Positions 1 to 5,245 of a stretch of DNA of 5,245 nucleotides are shown one piece after another. The stretch lies in NCBI GenBank assembly GCA_905215665.1, contig CAJMQR010000075.1:1-5245 (forward strand). The letters are read 5' to 3'. How positions within the stretch are numbered: the stretch's first letter is position 1; each line of letters starts with the position of its first letter. Source of the DNA: an uncultured bacterium (lineage in GTDB: Bacteria; Bacillota; Clostridia; Oscillospirales; Oscillospiraceae). A program made the position numbers and the translations under genes. The notes under the pieces are model-generated. The model was given only the letters and a program-made list of their open reading frames with translations, had not been told where the DNA came from and did not search any database.

Positions 1-1
1 G

Positions 2-1054
2 CTCGGCGTGGAATTTGACAAGGCGCCGGACGGCACCATGATCACCACCCACGGCGGCGGCACCTCCCGCAAGCGCATGCATGCGGCAAAGGATTACTCC
101 GGCGCGGAGATCATGCGCACGCTGCGCGACGAGGTGCTCAACCGCGGCATCGAGGTTGTGGATTACACCGCGGCGGTCGAACTGATCAAGGACGACGCCG
201 GGCGCTGTGCCGGCGCGGTTCTCATGAATATGGAAACGAAGGAGCTGCTGGTCGCAAAGGCAAAGACCGTCATTCTGGCCACGGGCGGCGCGGGCAGGCT
301 GCACTATCAGGGCTTCCCAACCTCCAACCACTACGGTGCGACAGCGGACGGCCTCGTGCTGGGCTATCGCGCGGGCGCAAAGCTCCTGTACCCCGATACT
401 CTGCAATACCATCCCACCGGCGCGGCCTTCCCCGCGCAAATCTACGGCGCGCTGGTCACGGAGAAGGTCCGCTCCGTCGGCGCGATGCTGGTCAACGTCA
501 ACGGAGAGGTCTTTATGAACCCGCTGGAGACGCGCGATGTCGCCGCCGCCGCCATCATCCGGGAATGTTCCGACCGCGGCAACGGCGTCCCCACGCCGGA
601 GGGCCGCGCCGTCTGGCTGGACACCCCCATGATAGAGCTGAAGCACGGCGAGGGGACGATTGAAAAGCGTATCCCCGCGATGATGCGCATGTTTGCCAAG
701 CACGGCATTGACATCCGCAGAGAGCCGATCCTGGTCTACCCGACGCTTCACTATCAGAACGGCGGCCTGCACATCACGCCGGACGGCCAGACCGATGTGG
801 AGAACCTCTTTGCCGCCGGCGAAGTGGTCGGAGGCATCCACGGCCGCAACCGTCTGATGGGCAACAGCCTGCTGGATATCATCGTTTTTGGCCGCAGCGC
901 GGGCAAGAACGCCGCGGCCAAGGCAAAAACCGTCTCCGTCGGGCAGCTCACGTTGTCCCATGTGGACGAATTCGAGGCGCAGCGCAGGCAGTCCGGCAGC
1001 GGCGCGGCTGTGCTCTCCCCGAAGCTGCTGCCGGACTATACGCGCCGCCGATAA
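2..1054 (+). CDS. Fumarate reductase/succinate dehydrogenase-type FAD flavoprotein, C-terminal part (5' end outside window)
   Basis: The frame is open from the left edge, so this is the C-terminal part of a longer protein; by comparison with FrdA/SdhA roughly 100-110 residues, including the GxGxxG dinucleotide-binding motif, are missing. Counting from the GTG at base 8 (not the true start), visible landmarks are ATGGAG (91-96), ATADG (111-115), YHPTG (134-138), R155 in the EKVRSVG loop, H248 in HYQNGG, and HGRNRLMGNSLLD (278-290). R155, H248 and R282 line up with the catalytic or substrate-carboxylate residues of FrdA, soluble flavocytochrome fumarate reductase and L-aspartate oxidase, so reduction of fumarate or a similar unsaturated acid, or the reverse, is plausible. 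Two things are odd: the usual RGEG after the catalytic Arg reads RSVG, and the protein ends about 58 residues after NSLLD, without the long C-terminal domain of FrdA/SdhA. No iron-sulfur or membrane-anchor subunit follows it. L-aspartate oxidase or another enoate reductase remains possible. The family is certain; the substrate is not. Confidence 0.88.
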   Translation, partial: LGVEFDKAPDGTMITTHGGGTSRKRMHAAKDYSGAEIMRTLRDEVLNRGIEVVDYTAAVELIKDDAGRCAGAVLMNMETKELLVAKAKTVILATGGAGRLHYQGFPTSNHYGATADGLVLGYRAGAKLLYPDTLQYHPTGAAFPAQIYGALVTEKVRSVGAMLVNVNGEVFMNPLETRDVAAAAIIRECSDRGNGVPTPEGRAVWLDTPMIELKHGEGTIEKRIPAMMRMFAKHGIDIRREPILVYPTLHYQNGGLHITPDGQTDVENLFAAGEVVGGIHGRNRLMGNSLLDIIVFGRSAGKNAAAKAKTVSVGQLTLSHVDEFEAQRRQSGSGAAVLSPKLLPDYTRRR

Positions 1055-1060
1055 AGGAGA
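1053..1060 (+). promoter_or_regulatory. Ribosome binding site of the small membrane protein gene
   Basis: AAAGGAGA begins inside the TAA stop codon of the flavoprotein gene and lies 9 bases before the ATG at 1070. It fixes that start, and its overlap with the upstream stop codon supports co-transcription of the two genes. Confidence 0.75.
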
Positions 1061-1069
1061 AAAAGAGAA

Positions 1070-1378
1070 ATGAACTGGGCAAGTATTTTTGAAACTCTGA
1101 TGATCATCTGCTTTGGTCTGTCGTGGCCGCTGTCCATTCTGCGTTCCCTGCGGACAAAATCCACAAAGGGCAAAAGCCCCTTCTTTATGTGCTTCATTGC
1201 CGTCGGCTACCTGTGCGGAATCGCCGCCAAGCTGATCTCGCATACCTATAATCTGGCCTTCTGGTTCTATTTCCCCAATACGATCATGGTTTCCGTGGAT
1301 ATCTTCCTCTATTTCCACTACCGTCATCGGGAACATCTGTGCCCCAACTGTCAGGGCAGAACAACAGAAGCGCAATAA
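1070..1378 (+). CDS. Small three-helix membrane protein, SemiSWEET/PQ-loop-like
   Basis: A 102-residue protein with three hydrophobic segments at about residues 7-27, 37-57 and 62-84. The first helix carries a proline in SWPLSILRSLRTKSTKGKS (18-36). This resembles the PQ-loop of SemiSWEET sugar transporters, which pairs a helix-1 proline with a following KTKST-like basic loop. Helix 3 has a Pro-Asn pair (P69, N70), and an Asn at that position lines the SemiSWEET pore. SemiSWEETs are three-helix proteins of about 85-100 residues that work as dimers, so the length fits. The canonical PQ is PL here. The C-terminus (85-102) is basic and polar and has a single CPNC pair, half of a zinc-ribbon-like motif. 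The gene starts 15 bases after the flavoprotein stop with a good ribosome binding site, so the two are probably one operon. The family call is by eye. Transport function and substrate are not known, and the flavoprotein neighbour suggests an organic acid as much as a sugar. Confidence 0.72.
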   Translation: MNWASIFETLMIICFGLSWPLSILRSLRTKSTKGKSPFFMCFIAVGYLCGIAAKLISHTYNLAFWFYFPNTIMVSVDIFLYFHYRHREHLCPNCQGRTTEAQ

Positions 1379-1408
1379 TACGAACAGAAAACAGGCTTTT
1401 CATCGAAC

Positions 1409-1512
1409 AGGGAGCGCCGCAGCGCCCCCTGACAAATAAGCATCCGCATGGTTATGTCCATGCGGATGCTTGTTGCTTTGTACAAAGCAAGCCACCGGCA
1501 CGGCCGGTGGCT
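1409..1512. repeat. Cluster of four adjacent hairpins
   Basis: Four inverted repeats follow one another almost without gaps. (1) 1409-1430 has a GC-rich stem of two 4-bp halves around an A-C mismatch, with loop CGCA. (2) 1435-1474 has a perfect 11-bp core (GCATCCGCATG / CATGCGGATGC) with an 8-base loop, extendable to 16 bp with one G-U pair. (3) 1473-1490 is a perfect 18-base palindrome, TTGCTTTGTACAAAGCAA. (4) 1490-1512 has a 10-bp stem (core GCCACCGGC / GCCGGTGGC) with a 3-base loop, ACG. Hairpins 2 and 3 share two bases, and hairpins 3 and 4 share one. The array could be a terminator group, a dispersed intergenic repeat element, or a structured RNA; the sequence alone does not decide. Confidence 0.75.
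1435..1474 (+). terminator. Possible factor-independent terminator of the flavoprotein operon
   Basis: This is the strongest stem of the hairpin cluster: an 11-bp perfect core flanked by A-rich sequence on the left (ACAAATAA) and T-rich sequence on the right (TTGTTGCTTTG). A-flank, stem, T-flank is the usual layout of a bidirectional intrinsic terminator, and the position about 57 bases after the last stop codon fits. The T tract is interrupted by G and C, so termination may be inefficient. The other hairpins lack a following T tract. Confidence 0.45.
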
Positions 1513-1559
1513 ATGATTTGTGAAACTGTGCAATTCCCGTTCTTTCCGCAAAAAGTTCC

Positions 1560-1573
1560 TTTTTTCAGAAAAA
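1560..1573 (+). promoter_or_regulatory. UP-like AT element upstream of the pot promoter
   Basis: Six T, CAG, then five A (1560-1573) sit just upstream of the -35 hexamer at 1578. The T-tract/short gap/A-tract pattern and its distance from the -35 box resemble the UP element contacted by the RNA polymerase alpha C-terminal domain. The assignment is by pattern only; the tract could also be a weak AT hairpin. Confidence 0.4.
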
Positions 1574-1577
1574 TGGA

Positions 1578-1606
1578 TTGACAAGCGCAGGCAATATTTA
1601 TATATT
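1578..1606 (+). promoter_or_regulatory. Sigma-A type promoter of the potABCD operon
   Basis: A perfect -35 hexamer TTGACA (1578-1583), a 17-base spacer and the -10 hexamer TATATT (1601-1606) give a near-consensus vegetative promoter. Transcription should start near 1613, leaving a leader of about 55 bases before the ATG of potA. A promoter this strong ahead of an uptake operon would be expected to need repression, which fits the inverted repeats overlapping and following it. Confidence 0.8.
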
Positions 1607-1607
1607 G
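1592..1607. promoter_or_regulatory. Operator-like inverted repeat over the -10 box
   Basis: CAATAT (1592-1597), TTAT, ATATTG (1602-1607) is a 6-bp inverted repeat covering the end of the spacer and the whole -10 hexamer. Its left arm, as GCAATAT (1591-1597), recurs in the palindrome at 1622-1635. A repressor bound here would block RNA polymerase. Its AT-richness makes chance symmetry possible; the shared heptamer is the main support. Confidence 0.5.
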
Positions 1608-1621
1608 TAGAATAGTGTATT

Positions 1622-1635
1622 ATGCAATATTGCAT
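1622..1635. promoter_or_regulatory. Operator-like palindrome in the pot leader
   Basis: ATGCAATATTGCAT is a perfect 14-base palindrome starting about 9 bases after the predicted transcription start. It contains GCAATAT 33 bases, about three helical turns, after the first copy at 1591. Two related sites on the same DNA face suggest cooperative binding of a dimeric repressor. No regulator gene is in the window, so its identity is unknown. Confidence 0.5.
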
Positions 1636-1656
1636 TGACACAAAATATCATGAAAT

Positions 1657-1664
1657 GGGGGAGG
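1657..1664 (+). promoter_or_regulatory. Ribosome binding site of potA
   Basis: GGGGGAGG lies only 4 bases before the ATG at 1669, slightly closer than usual. No better in-frame start fits: the protein from this ATG begins exactly as PotA proteins do, a few residues before the first beta-strand of the ATPase. Confidence 0.7.
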
Positions 1665-1668
1665 ATAA

Positions 1669-2782
<1,114 letters not shown>

Positions 2783-2793
<11 letters not shown>

Positions 2794-3601
2794 ATTTCTG
2801 TCCGGCCCCTATATTCTCTGGATGGTTCTGTTTACGCTCATTCCTCTGGGCGTCGTGGTTTACTACGCCTTTACGGACTCCATCACGGGCCAATTCACCC
2901 TCTCCAATCTCTCCGGGATGCTCGACTATCTGCCGATCTTCCTGCGCTCCATCTGGCTGAGCGTCTTTGCTACGCTGATCTGTCTGGTGATCGGTTATCC
3001 GGTGGCGTATTTCATCGCAAAATGCAAACCCTCCACCCAGCGTTTTCTGCAGATGCTCATCATGCTTCCGATGTGCATGAGCTTTCTGCTGCGCACCCTC
3101 GCCTGGGTTTCTCTGCTGGAAGACACAGGCATCATCAACAGCTTCATCACCGCGCTGGGGCTGTCGCCCCTGCCGCTCATCCGCAACAATGGCGCCGTCA
3201 TTCTGGGCATGGTGTATAACTATCTGCCCTACATGATTCTGCCGCTGTACACCGTCATCATGAAAATCGACAACCGGCTGATCGAGGCCGCGCAGGATCT
3301 CGGCTGCAACAGCCGTCAGGTCTTCGGCAGGGTTGTGCTGCCGCTGTCCCTGCCGGGCATCGTCTCCGGCATCACGATGGTCTTCGTTCCGGCCGTTTCC
3401 ACCTTCTACATCTCGCAGAAGCTCGGTTCTCCCGGTACGATTCTCATCGGCGACGTGATCGAGTCCCAGTTCAAAGCCGCCTACAATCCGAATCTCGGCG
3501 CTGCAATGTCCCTGGTGCTGATGGTTCTGATCTTTGTCTGCGTCGGCATTATGAACCGCTTTACGAGCGAGGACGACGAAGAAAGCATGGTGACATTATG
3601 A
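2783..3601 (+). CDS. potB: Polyamine ABC importer permease PotB
   Basis: This 272-residue membrane protein (E. coli PotB has 275) is one of the two channel subunits of the polyamine importer. It has the six-helix layout of the binding-protein-dependent permease family, with hydrophobic segments near 10-30, 53-80, 88-111, 137-160, 190-210 and 238-258. The LPMCMSFLLRTLAWVSLLEDTGIIN stretch (95-119) is typical of PotB. The cytoplasmic EAA loop that docks on PotA is present at 168-193 (EAAQDLG followed by LPLSLPGI). The start is placed at the ATG overlapping the potA stop by 11 bases because it has its own GGAGG and gives the expected short MKSRFLSGPY N-terminus. Its end overlaps the potC start as ATGA, so translation of A, B and C is probably coupled. 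The acidic C-terminus (SEDDEE) should be cytoplasmic. Confidence 0.95.
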
Positions 3602-4416
3602 GAAAATTCAACCGTATTTTCACCATCCTTGTCTTTATTTTTCTGTATATTCCCATGATCGTACTGGCCGTGGCGTCCTTCAACAAGGGGACCGACGTGG
3701 CGGTTTTCAAGGGCTTCACCTTTGACCAGTACGCGGAGCTGTTCCGCGACGGCACGCTTCTGAAGCTGCTGCGCAATTCCCTGTTCATCGCCGTGCTGTC
3801 CAGCCTGATCGCCACCGTGCTCGGCACCGTGGCCGCGCTCGGCATCCATAACATGCGCGGGAAACTGCGTTCCGCCGTCATGACGCTGACGAATATCCCC
3901 ATGACCAACCCCGAGATCGTCACGGGCGTCTCGCTGGCGCTGCTGTTCGCCTTCACGGGCACGATGCTGCGCATCCATTCGATTCTCGGCTTCTGGACGC
4001 TGCTGATCGCGCACATCACCTTCAACCTGCCCTATGTCATTCTGAATGTGATGCCCAAGCTCTCGCAGATGGACCCCGACCTGACGGAGGCAGCGCTGGA
4101 TCTCGGCTGCACACCGGTGCAGGCTTTCTTCAAGGTCGTGCTGCATGAGATCATGCCCGGTATCATCTCCGGCGCGCTGATGGCCTTCACAATGTCGCTG
4201 GACGATTTCGTGATCTCCTACTTCGTCACCGGCTCCAGCTTCATCACCCTGCCGGTCGAAATCTATAATTACACAAAAAAGCCCATCCAGCCGAAGATTT
4301 ACGCGCTCTTCACCCTGATGTTCGTCGTGATTCTCGTCATGATGTCCGTCATGAATCTGCTGCAGGCGCGGGATAAAAAGCTGAAATCCCATCAGGTAAG
4401 GAGGCCGGCGCGATGA
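3598..4416 (+). CDS. potC: Polyamine ABC importer permease PotC
   Basis: This 272-residue second permease subunit pairs with PotB to form the transport channel. Hydrophobic segments lie near 8-28, 60-84, 97-120, 130-152, 184-209 and 235-255. Family landmarks are FLYIPMIVLAVASFNKG (15-31), NIPMTNPEIVTGVSLALLF (99-117), the EAA loop EAALDLG (164-170) ending at MPGII (186-190), and SLDDFVISYFVTG (200-212), which is characteristic of PotC. The ATG shares an ATGA with the potB stop. There is no strong ribosome binding site of its own, only weak purine-rich sequence (GAAGAAAG), so it probably relies on ribosomes finishing potB. The basic C-terminal tail (KSHQVRRPAR) is encoded by the bases that also carry the potD ribosome binding site. 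Confidence 0.95.
   Translation: MRKFNRIFTILVFIFLYIPMIVLAVASFNKGTDVAVFKGFTFDQYAELFRDGTLLKLLRNSLFIAVLSSLIATVLGTVAALGIHNMRGKLRSAVMTLTNIPMTNPEIVTGVSLALLFAFTGTMLRIHSILGFWTLLIAHITFNLPYVILNVMPKLSQMDPDLTEAALDLGCTPVQAFFKVVLHEIMPGIISGALMAFTMSLDDFVISYFVTGSSFITLPVEIYNYTKKPIQPKIYALFTLMFVVILVMMSVMNLLQARDKKLKSHQVRRPAR
4397..4404 (+). promoter_or_regulatory. Strong ribosome binding site of potD, inside potC
   Basis: TAAGGAGG, complementary to the 3' end of 16S rRNA, lies 8 bases before the potD ATG at 4413. It is the best ribosome binding site in the operon. This fits the need for the binding protein in excess over the membrane complex. Confidence 0.8.
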
Positions 4417-5245
4417 AAAAGCTCCTTTCCCTCCTACTTTGCACCCTCCTGCTGGCCGGCCTGCTCGCCGGCACCTCCTCTGCCGCGGAGCAGGTCACGA
4501 TCAACGTTTACAACTGGGGACAGTATATCTCCGACGGCACAGACGACTGCATCGATGTAATCGCGGAATTTGAGGCCGCCTATCCCAATATCCGGGTCAA
4601 CTACATGACCTTCGACAGCAACGAGAGCATGTACACCAAGCTCAAAACCGGCGGTTCCTCCTATGATGTCATCATTCCCTCGGACTATATGGTGGAAAAG
4701 CTCATCGCCGAGGATATGCTCGAACCGCTGGACTTTGAAAACATCCCCAACTTTGAATATGTGGATGATTCCTTTAAGAATCTCTCCTATGACCCGGAAA
4801 ATCTCTATTCCGTCCCCTATACCTGGGGCTGTGTCGGCCTGATCTACAATACGCGCTATGTGCGTCCGGAGGATGCGACCGGCTGGGAGCTTCTGTGGAA
4901 CAGCACCTATGCAGGGAAGATTCTGATGTTCGACAATTGCCGCGATGCGTTCGCTATTGCCGAACTGGAACTGGGGTACGACGTCAATACCGAGGAGCAC
5001 GAGCTTCTCGCTGCCGCCGCGCAGAAGCTGAAAGAGCAGAAGAATCTTGTCCAGGGTTACGTCATGGATCAGGTGTTTGCCAAAATGGAGCGCGGAGAGG
5101 CGTGGATTGCCCCCTATTACGCGGGCGACTATCTCCTGATGGCGCAGGAAAACCCCGATCTGGCCTTTTTCTTCCCGGACGAGGGCTTCAATCTCTTTGT
5201 TGACGCCATCTGCATCCCAAAAGGCAGCGAACATAAGGCCGAGGC
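4413..5245 (+). CDS. potD: Polyamine-binding protein PotD of the ABC importer (3' end outside window)
   Basis: 277 complete codons are visible and the frame is open at the right edge; E. coli PotD has 348 residues, so roughly 70 or more are missing. This extracytoplasmic protein captures polyamine and delivers it to PotB/PotC. Residues 1-24 are a secretion signal (MKK, leucine-rich core, TSSA), probably cut near A24/A25. There is no lipobox: the only Cys in the signal is C10, inside the hydrophobic core. Mature landmarks match PotD: VYNWGQY (32-38), NESMYTKLKTGGSSYDVIIPSDY (70-92), YSVPYTWG (132-139) and LMFDNCRDAF (171-180). By eye against E. coli PotD, the aromatic and Ser/Tyr contacts are kept at W35, Y38, S90 and Y92, and D257 is kept as D264. 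D168 reads N175, E171 reads D178, W229 reads Y236 and W255 reads F262. This is clearly a polyamine-type binding protein; spermidine versus putrescine preference is open. The start shares ATGA with the potC stop. Confidence 0.94.
   Translation, partial: MKKLLSLLLCTLLLAGLLAGTSSAAEQVTINVYNWGQYISDGTDDCIDVIAEFEAAYPNIRVNYMTFDSNESMYTKLKTGGSSYDVIIPSDYMVEKLIAEDMLEPLDFENIPNFEYVDDSFKNLSYDPENLYSVPYTWGCVGLIYNTRYVRPEDATGWELLWNSTYAGKILMFDNCRDAFAIAELELGYDVNTEEHELLAAAAQKLKEQKNLVQGYVMDQVFAKMERGEAWIAPYYAGDYLLMAQENPDLAFFFPDEGFNLFVDAICIPKGSEHKAE

Larger units (their letters stand above)
1379..1668. other. Gene-free spacer between the flavoprotein and polyamine operons
   Basis: This 290-base stretch has no convincing coding sequence on either strand. 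Bases 1409-1512 are packed with four adjacent inverted repeats. Bases 1549-1668 are AT-rich and hold the promoter, operator-like repeats, leader and ribosome binding site of the polyamine operon. The short frames crossing it (1339-1581 on +, 1351-1641 on -) run through the hairpins and promoter and have no recognisable protein features. Confidence 0.8.

Noticed and set aside
1409..1512. CRISPR array
   Set aside because: The four palindromic elements differ in sequence and length and have no spacers between identical repeats.
1339..1581. 80-codon + frame running from the small membrane gene into the spacer
   Set aside because: It starts inside another gene, crosses four hairpins and the promoter -35 box, and its product has no recognisable features.
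1608..1613. TAGAAT as an alternative -10 box
   Set aside because: It lies 24 bases after the -35 hexamer, too far; TATATT at 1601 has the optimal 17-base spacing.
1635..1640. Second TTGACA just before potA
   Set aside because: The place for a -10 box, 17 bases downstream, falls in the G-rich ribosome binding site, so it cannot make a promoter.
1351..1641. 96-codon - frame across the spacer
   Set aside because: It covers the hairpin cluster and the pot promoter, and its translation looks like random sequence.
3481..4392. 303-codon open frame on the - strand opposite potB/potC
   Set aside because: The translation is rich in His, Gln, Asp and Gly with no family signature, and it mirrors two clear permease genes.
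4434..5234. 266-codon open frame on the - strand opposite potD
   Set aside because: It is antisense to a clear PotD with secretion signal and family motifs, and has no independent ribosome binding or domain evidence.

Overview
This window looks like a piece of chromosome from a Gram-positive, probably clostridial bacterium; an Oscillospirales-type gut anaerobe with GC-rich coding sequence is my best guess. The reasons are strong AGGAGG-type ribosome binding sites, a near-consensus sigma-A promoter, tightly overlapping genes, and proteins that read like Firmicutes versions of their families. The taxonomic placement is inference; no rRNA or marker gene is present.

All genes are on the + strand, in two transcription units. 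The first (bases 1-1378) is the end of an operon. It holds the C-terminal part of a fumarate reductase/succinate dehydrogenase-type flavoprotein, whose N-terminus lies outside the window. This is followed closely by a 102-residue, three-helix membrane protein that resembles SemiSWEET/PQ-loop proteins.

Bases 1379-1668 form a gene-free spacer. Its first half holds four back-to-back hairpins (1409-1512), one of which may be the terminator of the upstream operon. Its second half is AT-rich. It holds an UP-like element, a TTGACA-17-TATATT promoter, and two related inverted repeats sharing GCAATAT, one over the -10 box and one in the predicted leader. This looks like an operator pair.

The second unit (1669 to the right edge) is a polyamine ABC importer operon in the order potA-potB-potC-potD. 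PotA is the ATPase, PotB and PotC are the two permeases, and PotD is the extracytoplasmic substrate-binding protein, cut by the window edge. Consecutive genes overlap by 11, 4 and 4 bases, which implies translational coupling. PotD captures spermidine or putrescine, PotB/PotC form the membrane channel, and a PotA dimer drives import by ATP hydrolysis.

I see no phage, transposase, CRISPR array, tRNA or rRNA, and no convincing undescribed multi-gene system. The points most worth a second look are the operator-like repeats in the pot promoter, the four-hairpin cluster, a PotD with no lipobox and a partly changed ligand pocket, and the SemiSWEET-like protein next to the flavoprotein gene.
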